A stretch of 64,000 nt of DNA, from positions 15,632,606-15,696,605 of the forward strand of contig NC_135009.1 in NCBI RefSeq assembly GCF_051020985.1. The letters run 5' to 3'. Source of the stretch: Nomia melanderi (lineage: Eukaryota > Arthropoda > Insecta > Hymenoptera > Halictidae). A program made the translations under genes and the position numbers. Below, in pieces: positions 25,501 through 38,625 of the stretch; within the stretch, counting starts at the first letter, position 1; every line of letters starts with the position of its first letter. A model generated the notes under the pieces. That model ran no database searches. It was not told the origin of the DNA and was given only the letters and a program-made list of their open reading frames with translations.

Positions 25501-26754
25501 GTTGACCCGTTGATGCTAAACTGTCTGACAATTCGACTCTTGTATTAAATTCTATTAAGTTGTATCAATATCAACTCTCGTAGTGCCTCTTCCATAAATA
25601 TCGAACAGGCACGCGTGATTCTCCGCAGTCGATTCTCAATCGATCAGCCTTTTTCTCGACGAAGATCTGTCTTGTTTCTTGATATTCGACCAGTAGGAAC
25701 AATTCAGAAACTGCTACGTCAACAGTTGAATTTCAACTCCCGAGGAGACTCGCGCCCTCGTGGACCATTGCGAAATCGCGGCATCGTGACCCCGGCATGT
25801 GACCTTAACACTTGGCCAACCGAATGGGGAGATCTCCCACTTTTCACTTAGCAACGTATTGCGTCTTATTCTATCTATCTTTTCTTTTGTTGTTTAGTAA
25901 GTCTTGAAATCGGATTACTCGCAGTCCATCAAATGCGGTTCTTCTTTTACAAAACACAGTTTCTAATCGAATTGATTGAACGAGTTCAATTGAAGAAAAT
26001 AGAGGGAGTTGTAGTTGCAGTTCTTTTTAGGCGGTCGCCTAAGTGTTAAGTTCACCGGGGGGGAATTCGGGTGGAGTTCGTTCTAGACGCACGTTACCGC
26101 CGCCGACAGCGTCATTCTATTCGGCAATTAAACGCCGCGGGAATGCGATCTGGGGGTAGCTTTCCACGGGGTGGGATTCCCCTGTGCGACCACGGCGCGC
26201 AGATAAGACGTTTCCGCGCGGTGGCCCGAAAGTATCGCGACAACTGCTAATCACCGGCGAATGTTCGCCGCCATTGATCCGCCGTTTTCAAGGGGAGAAC
26301 CTAGCCTCGTCTACCGGCGAATGGACATGCGCGGGGCTCGCAGTCTCTGCGAGACAGTTTCCTAAAAAAGAATAGCGCCGGGAAGAATGCGGAAGAATGT
26401 CGGGGGAGAAGTAAGAAAGGGAGAGCGTTGAAGCGGGATGGAGATAACGCCGCGGAACGGAAAGAAGTACAGCATCTTGGGGAACGGAATAACGCGGACG
26501 GGATAAAAAGGATGTCTAACGAGCCGCCTTTCAGCCCGATAGCAACAAATAAGCGACTGAATAAAAGATCAAGGGATCCCGCGGAGCGGAGCGTTCGAGG
26601 CGCAGAGAAACGACGCGACGCGACGCGACGTCGCGGACGTAGAGCAGGGTGAAAAATATTTTTAAGTTCCACGGAGAGGAATCCGACTTCGATTCCGAGG
26701 TTCAACTAGTGCGATTTCTGGTTATTACTGAAATCTTAGAGTATCTTTGGTATA
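22518..26754. other. Non-coding DNA, no gene seen
   Basis: Mostly GC-rich, apart from the CGACG repeat. No transposon copy, RNA gene or convincing exon. Confidence 0.5.
26611..26630. repeat. CGACG pentanucleotide repeat
   Basis: Four copies of CGACG. Confidence 0.9.
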
Positions 26755-27000
26755 TTAACCCTTTGCACTCGAAAGGTGACTCTCAGTCACCACTTGATTT
26801 GAGGCAGTAAAATTTCAAAATCTGATATTTAATGTTGAAGTTTGTATAATGCCTCGATACGTGCAATACTGGAATAAAATAGCTTTGTTCCTCAATGTAC
26901 TTGTGATTTCCCTTCGAGTTAGTTGCGAAGAATATCGTCTTTGTCTCGTAAAATATTGCTAAATATTTCCAGTGAAAAACTTTCGAGTGCAAAGGGTTAA
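26755..27000 (+). mobile_element. TTAA MITE family A, best-preserved copy
   Basis: 246 bp including both TTAA sites. The inverted repeat is about 17 bp (CCCTTTGCACTCGAAAG). A perfect 17-bp palindrome, GGTGACTCTCAGTCACC, lies just inside the left end. This serves as the reference copy for family A. Confidence 0.94.
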
Positions 27001-27912
27001 CCCCATCAACTTAGTCGCCTTAAACATTTTTATTTCTCATCGGTTGTCTCGTATGTTACGATTGTTTTTCAGTCATTCAGAGGCGCAAGTCGCCAGTGGC
27101 TGACACGGCGCTTAAGGTGTTAACGATGGCGAAACATCGAATCTACGATATTTATCCGCGAATTCTCTAAAGGGAGTCCATTCCAGTGTGACTGCTTGCC
27201 TGAAACTACAGTGGCGATAAGAGTGAAACGGGGAGGAGTGTAAGACGAGAAACTCGCGGTACGCGTGTAACTGCGTCGAACGACGCGGCGCCAGCCGTAT
27301 CTTCGTTTCCGCGGGGCGAAGAAACAATTTAAGGAAGCGAAAAGAGCCGGCAAGCCGTTTTAAGCCTTTGCGAGGGCGAGCTTGCTCGGCAGGGGCCGCT
27401 GGTCCGTCGCTCGCGTTCCGAGCTCATTGTTTCGGTGCGCTCCACCCCGCTTATTGTCCCTGGAAAACCCTCTCGAATGCGCTGCAGGTGGAAAAGACGC
27501 GAACCTTCCATCCATCCCACCTCCCCGCCCCTGTCGCTCCTCTATTATCGCCACGGTGCATAGAAGTTTCCGGGGTGAAATGAAACTGCATCAGAAATAC
27601 GAATAACAATGAGACCCTTTGTTCCTGTCTATTACGGTTTCGGCCAGGTTTTTGTCTTCCCCCGTTCCGCCCCTACTGGACGGCGATTGCAAGAGAAACG
27701 CTCGCCCTCGCGCGCTCGCGTATTGCGATTCTATTAATCCCGAGCTATTCCACGGCATTATAGTTTCACCGAAGGCGTCGTTCGCGTCCTCGAGTCGGCT
27801 ACAAACGTTATTTACGTAGTTTCCTGCCTCTAATGCCGGGAAACAATAACCAGAATTTGTTGAGAAACCCTGAGCTCGGATCTCGCGAGACACTTGCTTC
27901 GTCTTCAGCTTC

Positions 27913-27915
<3 letters not shown>

Positions 27916-27943
<28 letters not shown>
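27916..27943. repeat. (TC)14 microsatellite
   Basis: Uninterrupted TC dinucleotides. Confidence 0.97.
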
Positions 27944-27948
<5 letters not shown>

Positions 27949-29189
27949 CTCGATCGCTCTTCGTTCCTCCGCAACCCCCTCCCCGCCCGGCGGCCACAGT
28001 TTGTTAACCCTTCTTGTTGTGTCTGCAATCCCAGCAGGTTTGCCCGCCAGGAACCTTAATCTCCGACTGAAGTTCACCGAGCCGCGCGATCCATAAAATA
28101 TTCCCGGCGAGCTTTTAAAAATCGCTCGTCAGGTGGAGAGCGGCGTTTCGAGGGCGCAGCGATGGTGATTTATCGACGAACTATCTACAACTGCGGGCCG
28201 AGAGGCGCGCGCGGGAGAATAAAAGAGCCGACGTCGAAAGCGGAGAAATTTGCTCCGGGAGTTGGCCGAGCCCGCGGACGCGCCGTGAAACAGCTGAATC
28301 GAGTGGGTGGCTGCGAGCAACAACGGAACGATGCAGGTTTAACAAGCCGAACGAACGACACCGCCATTAGCCGCGTTTCATTCTCGATTTTTGGATCGCG
28401 TTTCGATGCCGCCTTTGATTGTATTTCCGTGCGTACGTTCGTAGTCGGGGTAATTTGTATTTAGCGGAGAGCAATCTCGTTCTCCAGGCGAACTTCGGCG
28501 AAGTTCTCGGCCAGCGTTCCGCCATCTTGTCGGTAGCTCGGAAATTATATTTTCTCCGGCAGCGCCCGGTCTTCCTCGACGAAAGATAAATCGAGACGTC
28601 TCTGATTAGTCGCGAAGACGAGGCTTCGGTAAATAAAACAGTCAACTGGAGCCGTGAAAGTCCAACGTCGATCAATCCACGCCCGTAACCTCGCACGCGC
28701 CGCTCTGTAAACACCGTGATCCTTTCATCTCGTTATTCGAGCAACTGATTATTTACGTTCGCCATTTATGTCGCTTTTGTATCGGACTTAAAATATCCGG
28801 CTCGTTAAAATCAGCGATATTCATTGCAATTTTAACCGATATTTTCAACACAAAGAGCCGGCCGCGGAGCGTTCGTTAAACCCTGATATTTTCGTCCGTG
28901 TAAAATTCAACGGCGGTCGTTACACCGCGCATTCGTAATTGAAAGGCGGCGCGCTGTAATTAAAACTATAATTCATTAGACGCAGCTTTTGTTCGATGGG
29001 ACACATAAACGGTACTCCGCGTATCGCGCTGCGGCCGATAACGCGTCGCGGATTTAAACGCGTGAACTGTCGCTGAAAAGGCGGATAAAATAGCGGAAGG
29101 ACTGGAAGTTTTTATCGAGAAATTCTGAAAGGTTCTCTCGGCTGGAGAAACTGGTAGGAAAAATCTAATCGGAAGTTTTCGATTATTAT

Positions 29190-29300
29190 GGTAATCTATA
29201 ATCACCGATAACGATCTATAATAATCTATAATAATCTATAATAATCTACAGCAACTTAGAATAATCTAAAATAATCTAGAGCGATCTAAAATAATCTCGA
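29190..29300. repeat. Short tandem array of ATAATCTA units
   Basis: About ten units of 10-11 bases (CTATAATAAT type), decaying to the right. Confidence 0.9.
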
Positions 29301-31758
29301 ATAGTCGGTGATAAATATAAAGCACGACAGATGAAAACTGTCAGAAAAGTGTCGAAACCTGTTGGAAGCCGGCCCGAGAATCTAGGTTACTTTGACAGGC
29401 GAATCTCGTTCCGGCTTCTCTACCTATCGAGTTGTAATTGCGGCGCGAAACTTCGTCATCGGGGGCTCAAACAGAAGCCAAGTAATACGGAGTTCGCATA
29501 AGTCCTCCGAGGACGGGGCTGCGTTTCCACGACGCCTCCTTCGAGAAACGGAACGCGCGGGCCGGCCGAACAGGGAACGGGGATTCGAACTTGGACGAAA
29601 CCGATGGTTTTTACGACCGGCGAGCCTGCAGCCGATCGAGACGAATTCAACGCGGACGCGGTCACTCTGATCTTCAACCAGTTTCTAGTTTATAGAAAAT
29701 CTCCGTTTCCTACAATTTCCTTCTGACAATAAATATGTAACTATGCTATCGCGAGTGATTGCAGTAAAAGTTGAAACACTTAGCTGTTCCAAAATACAGA
29801 GCACTTGCAACGAGTTTCCAGCTCATAGAAAATCTCTGTTTCCTTCTGACAATAAATATATAACTACGATATCGCGACTGATTGTAATAAAAGTTGCACC
29901 ACTTGGCACAGTGTTTATTTCAGTAGCCCTACACTATTTATCTTCGCTGCAAAAGAATGAATACCGTAGAACCCTTAAGATCTCCGCGACACTTGACGCG
30001 TTGGCTCGTCCCAAAGATCCGAAGTAGAACGATCGTTCCCGCTGCATCAACGGAGGATCTCGAATTCTTCGAGGCAAGAATCGCTGCGAACGCCGGGGGA
30101 GGTCGGTCGCGTCAGTCCGCGGGAGTCTGGCTATATAAATAAAATGATTCGTGGCAGGTGAAACGAGAGCGTACGACTGCTGCGAGTTGATCTCGGTTTA
30201 CGAGCGTGGCCAGCGGAAAGCCGCGCGGAGGAGGACGCCGGAGAAATAAGAGGGAAGCCGGGAGGACGGGACGGAAGACCAATGAAGTCGATTCCAAGTG
30301 AACTACGGGAAAGTAATAAAAAAGAATACGCGGCGGGGGCGGTCGGTTTTTTTTCCCCACTTGACCTTCCGGCCTGCGATCCTCGCCCCCCCGATGGTCT
30401 TGCTTACCCGGGCTGGCAAGATCGTGTTTTACGCCGGCGTTCGTCCTCCTCCAGAACCGTATACCGAGGCAAATCTTGTCAAGAGTCTCCCTCCTACAAA
30501 AGAGAAAAGTAAACGTTGTCGTCCCCGTTCCAGTCCCCATCGTCTTTTCTCATCGACCTCGTTTCTTTATTACGACGCTCCACCGAGCCAATTCTGCCGG
30601 GCGCTTCCTGTTTTCCGTTTCGTTCGTTCTCGTCCGCGGATGATCCGCGTGATTTTTAACGCGTTGCGTACGGGTGACGAGATATCTCGCCTTCGGCAAG
30701 CCCAACGTTGCGGCCGGCCGACGAGATATCTCGTTTTTAGGTCTCTTCGACTCGATCGATGATTTAAGGAGTTAAAAGTAGATTTTCTTATTACGTTACC
30801 AGTTGATTTAGTAGATCCGTAGGTCTATCAATGTATTATCTTCGAATGAAATTTCCGCTTGAAGTAGAATGGACAATTTTGCTACTTTCCTGAATCGCCG
30901 ATGGTAAAATGTTGCACGAGCTTAGTAGCGAAAATAGGTAGTACGTCAGGAAGTTAAGGAGAAGGGAGAACTGTAGTGTCTCTTCTTTTGCGCCTTTGTC
31001 GAGACTGCAATCCGGAAGCTAGTGACGCAATAAATAAAACGATTCGCGGAAAGTGGGTAATCCCTTTCTCGATCGATCCGGTGCACAACAACGTGGCCGC
31101 CGGCACCGAAGCCACCGTGTCCCGCGATATGAAAAACAATTGGAACCATTTGTTAACCACTCCCGGCCTCTCTATTTTTTCTACGGCGTATAAAACCGAG
31201 CGCCCATCCCACCGCGCGAGGGATTTCAATTAAAACCCTAGCTGGCAACGTTCGATTGTCACGGGTAAACCTCGCTCTTTGTGAAAACGCAGAAAATTGC
31301 GTGCAACTATCGCGCGCGGATGGCCGGCCGATGAAAGACGGGAAAGATAAAACCGTGCTCCGACGAGCCTCGATCCCCGAACGACCGCCGGACCGGATCC
31401 GACCGATTGGGACGCCCTGCGAACCCGCCGGGAAAGAGGAACTCGGAAATTAATTCGCGGCTCCATCGCGCCGGCGATCCCCTGCCGTTCGTGCGCTGAT
31501 AAACTGCACGGTTTAAATAACGCGGAGGAAAGGGGGGCGGAACGAGGACGAGGATCGCAACGGACGGAACAACAAAAACGTCGCGGCGTAACAACGTCCC
31601 GGAGCCGCACGCGAAAATGGCGACACGGGTTCGCGTACTACGGACGATTACCTCGCGTCGATCGGCGTGTGGCCGAGCTGGATCGGAGGGTTATGGCGTT
31701 TCACCCTTTCGAGGTGGCTCGCCGTGCCACGAACGCCCGTCTGGTCGGACTCGATCGC

Positions 31759-32056
31759 TTAACCCTTTGCACTCGGAAGTTTTTCACTGGAATATTGGAA
31801 CATTTGAGATAGAGACGTTTCGTGAACTAACTCGAAGAGAAATCGCACGTACATTGACGAACGAAGCTATTGTAGTATCTAGAATTTTTTCATTCATCTA
31901 TAATATTCATTATCTATAATATAGTAACACTACTATTTTATTTCAATATTTCTCGAATTCATGCGTTATACGAGGTATGATATTAAATATCAAATTTTAT
32001 AGTTTTATTCTATGAAATCTAGTGGTGAGTGAGTCACCTCTCGAGTGCAGAGTTAA
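31759..32056 (-). mobile_element. TTAA MITE family A with extra internal AT-rich DNA
   Basis: TTAA borders, left end CCCTTTGCACTCGGAAG and right end CCTCTCGAGTGCAGAG. About 50 bp longer than other copies, through an AT-rich stretch (repeated TCTATAATAT) near 31,890-31,930. Confidence 0.87.
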
Positions 32057-32497
32057 AAGCATAGTTAAAAAGTATGAGTGATAAAAACGCTTCAGACGAA
32101 AGTTGTGAGACAGAGCCAAGCATATGGTGGTTTTTTTGTAACAAGTTTGTACAGCTATGTACTTAGCAACACACCGGTAACCTTCGATTTTCGTTATGCG
32201 TAGTCGAATTTCGGGGTTTTGTCCGCAGAGGAGGAAATGCGGTCGTCTCCTGATTTCTCATATTGTTGCGATGTATGGGAGACAGCCCTTACGATCTGAA
32301 GACGGTTCGAACGAAGTGGTCGTTAAGGGACGATTGAACAAACGAGGACGGAAGAATCTTCGAGGACGAACTTGAACGACGCGCGATGTATTGCTCTCGA
32401 AAATTCAGTTTCCGAGTAGTGTACTAAGTTCATTGCACGGTGTAAATAAATACTTTCGTCGCTTCGAAATACGCGATTAACTCTAGTTGATGTAGAA

Positions 32498-32720
32498 AAT
32501 TTCTCACTAGATATATTTAACATTTCTTCACGAAGCGAAGACGATGTTATTCGAGACTAATTCGAAGAGAAATCAGTACATTAAGGAACAAAGCTGTTTC
32601 ATTCCAATGTTCCACGTATCAAGCATCATACAAAGTTCAACATTAAATATCACCTTCTATAGTTTTACCGTGTAAAATCAAGTGACGACTGAGAGTCACC
32701 TCTCGAGTGCAAAGGGTTAA
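32498..32720 (-). mobile_element. TTAA MITE family A, left end lost
   Basis: Starts at TTTCTCACTAGATATATTTA inside the element and ends TCGAGTGCAAAGGGTTAA. The interior is close to the copy at 15,931-16,170. Confidence 0.82.
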
Positions 32721-35700
32721 TCGAAATGTTCCGCCCTCGAGGAGGCTTCGTCCCGGATACCGCAGAGTAAACCTTGATTCCGGCCGCTGCGCGAGCGCGT
32801 CCGCCACGTACGACGCAGCCAAGCCGTCGTATTTTTCGCTGGTTCCCGGCTTCTCGCTTCTTGTCCGCCGCAGCTTTAAATTCCCTTGATCCTGAGGTAC
32901 GCGCGCCGCTATTTACTCGAGGATTTGCGCGGATCCAGTCAACTTTTCCGCCGCCCATAGGCGGTAGTTTCACGTTTGCGAGAGCTCCTCGGGTCTTGCG
33001 AGAGTCTTTCCCAGAAATGACGGAGTCGCGCGATCGAGTTCAGTTTCCGCGCTTCTGTCCAGAATCCCTGTAAATTTTGCGGTCAAACCGATCACGGAGA
33101 TCGCAACAATGGCGACGTGTTTCGATATGGTAACGCGTTTCCCTTCAAAGTCCAACTGAAGCTTCGTTCCTTTGAAAATTCTCTGAACGCAAGACCTGAT
33201 CGCGAGGTAAAATGTTTTCAACGTAATAGCCGTAATATCGTCAAGATAGATGACATTTCGAGATTCCATGGCAATGAACGCGTTGTAGCGGTCTAACCTG
33301 ACAGCCAAACAGCTGACAATAGGAAAAGCAAATAAATACAATAAATACAAATACAAGGGCATAAACACACGCAAGGGCATAAACCTAGCAGTTAAACAGC
33401 TGACCAGTAAAACGAAATCATTTTAAATACATTACTTCGAGAATGTTCGACCGAGCGCTACTCCTTCCTGTACAATACCTCGACCAAGCGCTAACGTTAT
33501 ACTTTCGATAAAGAACGAATCAACTGTGATCTTCGGAACACGACTATCATTCCTTCAGCGTCAACGGTCGAAGCGTCACGACGAACCACATCGATGAACA
33601 GGACACCGACTCGAGTGGCAAAAAATGCGAGGGGAAGTCCGTAGATCGGGAGGGTTGCTCCGCCGCCCCTTTGCCTGGGTGTAGTCGGCACGGTTGGCAA
33701 CGTCGCTGCTACTGGGAACGCTGTAGGAGGGCCCACTTGAACTGGAGGATGCTCCAGACGGCACGTACGAGCTAGTTCGCGTCTGTCTCTCCGCTCGGCC
33801 AGACGGACTCGACGACAGTTGTTAGCAAAGAAACACGGCACGCTCGATCACCCGCGTGACCGAGTTTCGAGAGACGGCCGTAGAGGAAAACACGGGAAGC
33901 GCAAGAATCATGGAGTCGCCTCGAACAACGTCCGACCGATAATGACCGCGACCGGTCGAACAGCTGCAGGCTCGACCGCGTCGGTTTCGCGTCAGCTGTA
34001 ACGTTCGTAACTCGAACGAGGATCGCGAAAGTTCCCGCGAAACTGGCGCGCGGGATATTCGGGAAGACGGGGGACGTCGGGAAACAAGAAATCAAGGCGC
34101 TGCTCGAAATTCAGCGAAGATTAAACGACTCGCGCGGAGCAGCTTGACTTTTTGCGTGCCCGAGAGCAACGGCGCGGCCCTGAGTCATCGCGAGACGCGA
34201 TACCGCGGCACTAAATCCCGGGAAATCCCCACCTATGCTCCCAGGTCGCGAATCTTTTTTCCTTCCGGCGACCGGGGACGTATCTGGCTCGCGTTCCTCT
34301 TCCAGCCGCCGCCGCGTTGTTCCCGGTTGTTCGTTTTGCCGCGCGAGACAGCGCCGCGCGAACCACCGAAAGGGAACGTATTTGTTTTAACGGACGCAAA
34401 GCTGGCCAGAAAATAACGCGGAGCAACTGCGGAGCACGCGAGTAACCCAATATGCAGATGCGACGGGATATAAACCAGCCGAAGTTCGCTTCCGCCCCCG
34501 GAGGAACGCCCTCGCGTGTTGCGTACCGGTTATTAACCGACCACGCGATCAACTGGACAAAGAGGAGACACCGAGGCGGACTCTTTCGGTGTTAACACAT
34601 TGAGCGCCGGCGACTTAAGAGACATTTAGCCAAAGAAAATATTCAAAACATGCATTTTCGTAAAATAGTACATTTTAATTGTATTCGTCATATCCAGAAA
34701 TGGAAATCCAGAAATCCGATAGACTCAGAATCAGAGAACAGTCAGTCTTCCGAAGTGAACGATACCAACGCTACCCTCCGTCAGTCTTCCAGCGAATTTT
34801 CTTCAGCGAGTCGAGTTCCAGCCGCATTTCGAAGTCTGCACGCGGAAGCGCTGTCAGCTCGACACCGGAAACTCGGAATGAATGACGAGCAACGGTCGGT
34901 CGTTGAAGCGTCAATTAACGAGCCCGAAATCCGAAAATCGTGGACCGTCGCCGAGGCGGATCGGTGTCTTTTATATTGGACCGTTAACGACTGTCCCATC
35001 GAAGAAGAGAAGCGAGACCCTCGAGCGTCGAGGGCCGTCGACGTGGCTGTTCCGAGCTGTTGCTGCTCGGTTCCGCTGGCTGCGATTGTTTTTGTTACAA
35101 GCCCATCCGAAAGGACTCCGGCAATCGGTTAGCAACCCGTGGCATGCTTCCGAGTCGCAGCCCTTCCTCCTCGTACCGTCGTCTAGCCGGCTCCCTCTCC
35201 GTCCGTTGCCCGAGCTCTCGAATAGACGACGAAAGCGAGCAAGGCGGAACCGCCACTTAAAACCAGTAAGTGGTTTGTACCGTTCGTTGCCGATTGTCTT
35301 AACTCCGGACAACCGATATAGGTAAACCAATGCCGAGCCCGTCTTACTCCGAGGTTTCGCCCGTCCGTTCGTTCCTCTTATTTTTCCGGAAGCCTCGTTG
35401 CCCGTCGCGTATTCCTTCTCCGCCGAGTGTCTTCATTGTGCCCCGAGAACGTTTTCACCTTCCTCTACTCGGCCCGGAGGTATTACCGTGACTCGAGCTT
35501 CGCTCTTCGTCGCCTTTCTATTTTATCGCGCGACGCTCCTCGCGGCCCGTCATCTCGTCCTAACGTCCTTCGTTCGTCCACGTTACCCTTCGATACGTTT
35601 TACCCGTTTCCCGAAACGCGAATAACCTTATTGTCGAGAATGAGCATGAAGTATAATTTTAATACTGCAAGGTATCCATTGGTGCAGTCCTCTGTTTCGC

Positions 35701-38414
35701 GTTCAGATATTTTCCCGAGGACAGCCGTCTGTTTTGTTACACGCGCTGAGCGTTTTTCTTTCTCCGCGTCGTTCGTACAGTTCGTGCGCTCCGTTTTTCA
35801 GTTTTTGTAAAGCACCGCACTACACACTTCAATAAATATACATTTAGCTTTTCAAACCGTGTTGTTTATTTCTACAAATAAATATTCAACGCGTATGTTT
35901 CAACAAGTCGACTGTATTTGTCGCGGAGCTTTGCATCTTTGCGTATTTTCGACAGATTTCGTTCCGTTGCTGGCGAAAGTGAGAGAAATCTGTTACAATT
36001 CTTACGATCGTGGGTCAATCGTATTAGATAGTCTAGTGTTAAGTGTCACAAGTTCAAAGGTAACTAGGAATTCGTTCCTAAAAACAATTGATTCTAGCGC
36101 TCGAAAGTCCGACGACGAATACAGATTTTCACGAAGCTGTCGATCGCTTGAAAAAGATGTTCGATGGTTCCAAACGCGTCCGAGGAGTTCTTATTAAACG
36201 CAGCCTCGCCCGGCGTGTTCCCACGCGTCGCGGCGTATATTAGTTTTGACAACTCCGTCGTCGCCTATTTTGTTTAGCCTCTTTCCCTTAAGCACCCGTA
36301 TTTCCCTATCTGCCAGAGCAACCCGCGCCACTCGCTGGCGCATTTTCAGACCGCTAATGCATCCTCCGATGCCTCAGCTACCTCGCAAACGGCGCACAAA
36401 TGCTCTTCAAGTGCCTTCATCCCCGTCGGAAGGGAAGAAGGGAAAACGGCGGAGGGAGCGGCGCGGCGAAGTGATTCTGGTTTCCCTGTTCTAGATTCCT
36501 TCTGTAAATACCGGTCGGATCTACGAGCGACCTATCCGACGTGCAACGTCTGTTTCTACTTCGCGCGGAACTCTTTGCACCGGCGGCGCTGCCTCGCCGG
36601 GCCACTGATTAACTCTGGGAAGACCGAGCCTCTTGCTGTTTCGCGCAAGAGCAGGAGGAAGGAGCGATATAAATGCCTCGGTAATGATCGAGGAACAGTT
36701 TATCGATACTCAACTCGAGGCAAACGTAAATGTCTGGAGAACACAGTCTCTCGCGTCAAGAGACGATGCAAAGAAACTGTTTGACTTTCCGAGTCCTCTT
36801 CAAGAACAATTGACTTTTCAGTGTGATTCTTTATTACGCGTTTGATAATTGGATGCTAGTTCAAACTTTCGACGCCAGCAAGGTCCAAGAGTTCAAGCCG
36901 CATCGGTATCCTCTTGGTCCAGCGGAGAAATCATTTTCCAAGGAACCGAAGGTTTCCACTCCGAAATATCGCGAATCGTTTAATCTCCGACCGGCCGATC
37001 CAATCGACGCGGATTCCCGCGTTCGCCCGGATCGGCGGGAAGGGGTCGGAACGCGAAATAAGGGGAGGTCGGAGCGAGCTGCGGGGCAAGAAGAATCACG
37101 GAGGACACGAAAGCTTGTTACCTCAAATCCCAAAGTAGCTCGGGCGCTAATGTAATATACATTCATGAGCGCCAAATCAACCCTTTCCATTGTCCAACGA
37201 AATTTGCCAGGGAACACAATGGAGACCATCCCGTCTAACGCCTCTGCCTGTTCATTCACTCCTCTCTTTTATCCATTCCATCTTCGCACTTCGCTTCCAT
37301 TTCCTCGTTTTCCTTTCTCCTCCCCCTTCTTCTTCTTCTCCTTCATCCTCCTCTTCCGGGTTGCTGCTCCGCTCGAGCAGTCATACGCGAACCGGCTGAT
37401 TTACTCGCAGCGTGTAACTGCCCCGTTCCTTTCGAAACCCTTGTCGGGAGATTTAACCCCTCGCGAAAGAGTATTTTTCAAGCTTACGGGAGCTTCTTCC
37501 ATAGAAAACCGAGAGTGCAGGTTTAAATACGAGAGACGAAAACCGACGATCTCTTGTTGCTTGAACAATGAAACGATTTATTTGTAGCTTCCGATTTCAG
37601 GTATGGATCTTCGAAGTCGCCTGAGATTGATCTTAAAACTCTCAATGGTGCTAACTTCTTCAACGATGGATTATTTATTTTTCCAGACGAACATGTAATG
37701 CTTCTTCGTTTCGCTTTAGTTCTTCGTTAGGATGTATTTCAAGTGCATTTCGCCTGCATTTGACGAGTGTACGCTTCATTATTTGATTTCTCAAACCAAA
37801 TCCCACACTTAACTGGTTTTTGAAAATATTAGATCGTGAATATGAATCGGCGTCGCGACGCTGGTGCGTGCCTCCACGCGCGAGCGCGATTGCCCGGCGC
37901 CCAGTTCGATAAACGACGGATTATTCGGTCGAAAACGGTCGGTGTGGACGCAGCGTAAATCAATTTCCGCAGTCGCAATAAGTTTCCACCGTGAAACGAT
38001 CCCGTTGACGATAGGCGGCAGCGGCCGCCGGTGGAAAACATTCCTCTTGCTCTTATTTTCCACTTCTACCCGCTGTTCGCTCGGATTCCCTCCGCCGAGA
38101 AGTTAAGCCCATTGATCACGCGCTCGATTACTCGACCAGAGCTTTCCAGACACTCAGGGACAGCCATTCCCTTGCATTTGTCACCTCAACGTCCCACCCC
38201 TTCCTCCGTCCACCCTCGAGAAACCCACCCCGTCCGCTCCGTCACCTTCCGCGCGACGCTCGACGTCGAACGGACTTCTCCCGATGTGTCCATTTTCTTA
38301 TTCTCATTGAAATTTCACTCGTTCGCTTCGAACTCTTTCGCCTCCGCCGAAACCCCGATGATCTTGCGCTCGGCGTTACCGTTATGGCGGCGTTCGACCG
38401 TCGAGGGTTAAATT
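32721..38414. other. Non-coding DNA with one uncertain protein-like stretch
   Basis: The minus strand at about 33,080-33,300 has a protein-like frame with weak dynein-like spacing (see findings). A possible TTAA terminus (TTAACACATTGAGCGCCGG) is at 34,592. No complete gene is seen. Confidence 0.5.
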
Positions 38415-38625
38415 TTAACCCTTTGCACTCGGAAGCTCTTCACTAGAAATAGTTCAAGATTATATAGTTAGAATAGATCAACAATTTATGAAACTAACTC
38501 GAAGAGAAATCGCACGTGCATCGAGGAACGAGGCTATTTTATTTCGATATTTCTCAAATAACAAATTTCATTGTTTTACTGTATGAAATCAAATGGCGAG
38601 GCACCTCTCGAGTGCAAAGGGTTGA
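38415..38625 (-). mobile_element. TTAA MITE family A
   Basis: Left TTAACCCTTTGCACTCGGAA and right CGAGTGCAAAGGGTTGA. The right TTAA has mutated to TTGA. Internally deleted (about 211 bp). Confidence 0.86.

Larger units (their letters stand above)
27001..31758. other. Non-coding DNA with simple repeats
   Basis: Holds the TC and ATAATCTA repeats. A TATA-box-like GGCTATATAAATAA is at about 30,128-30,141, but no supported exon lies downstream of it. Confidence 0.5.

Noticed and set aside
34650..35132. 160-codon plus-strand frame with a more balanced composition
   Set aside because: Looked promising (MNDEQRSVVEASINEPE) but no family match, no splice context, and the opposite strand is also open.
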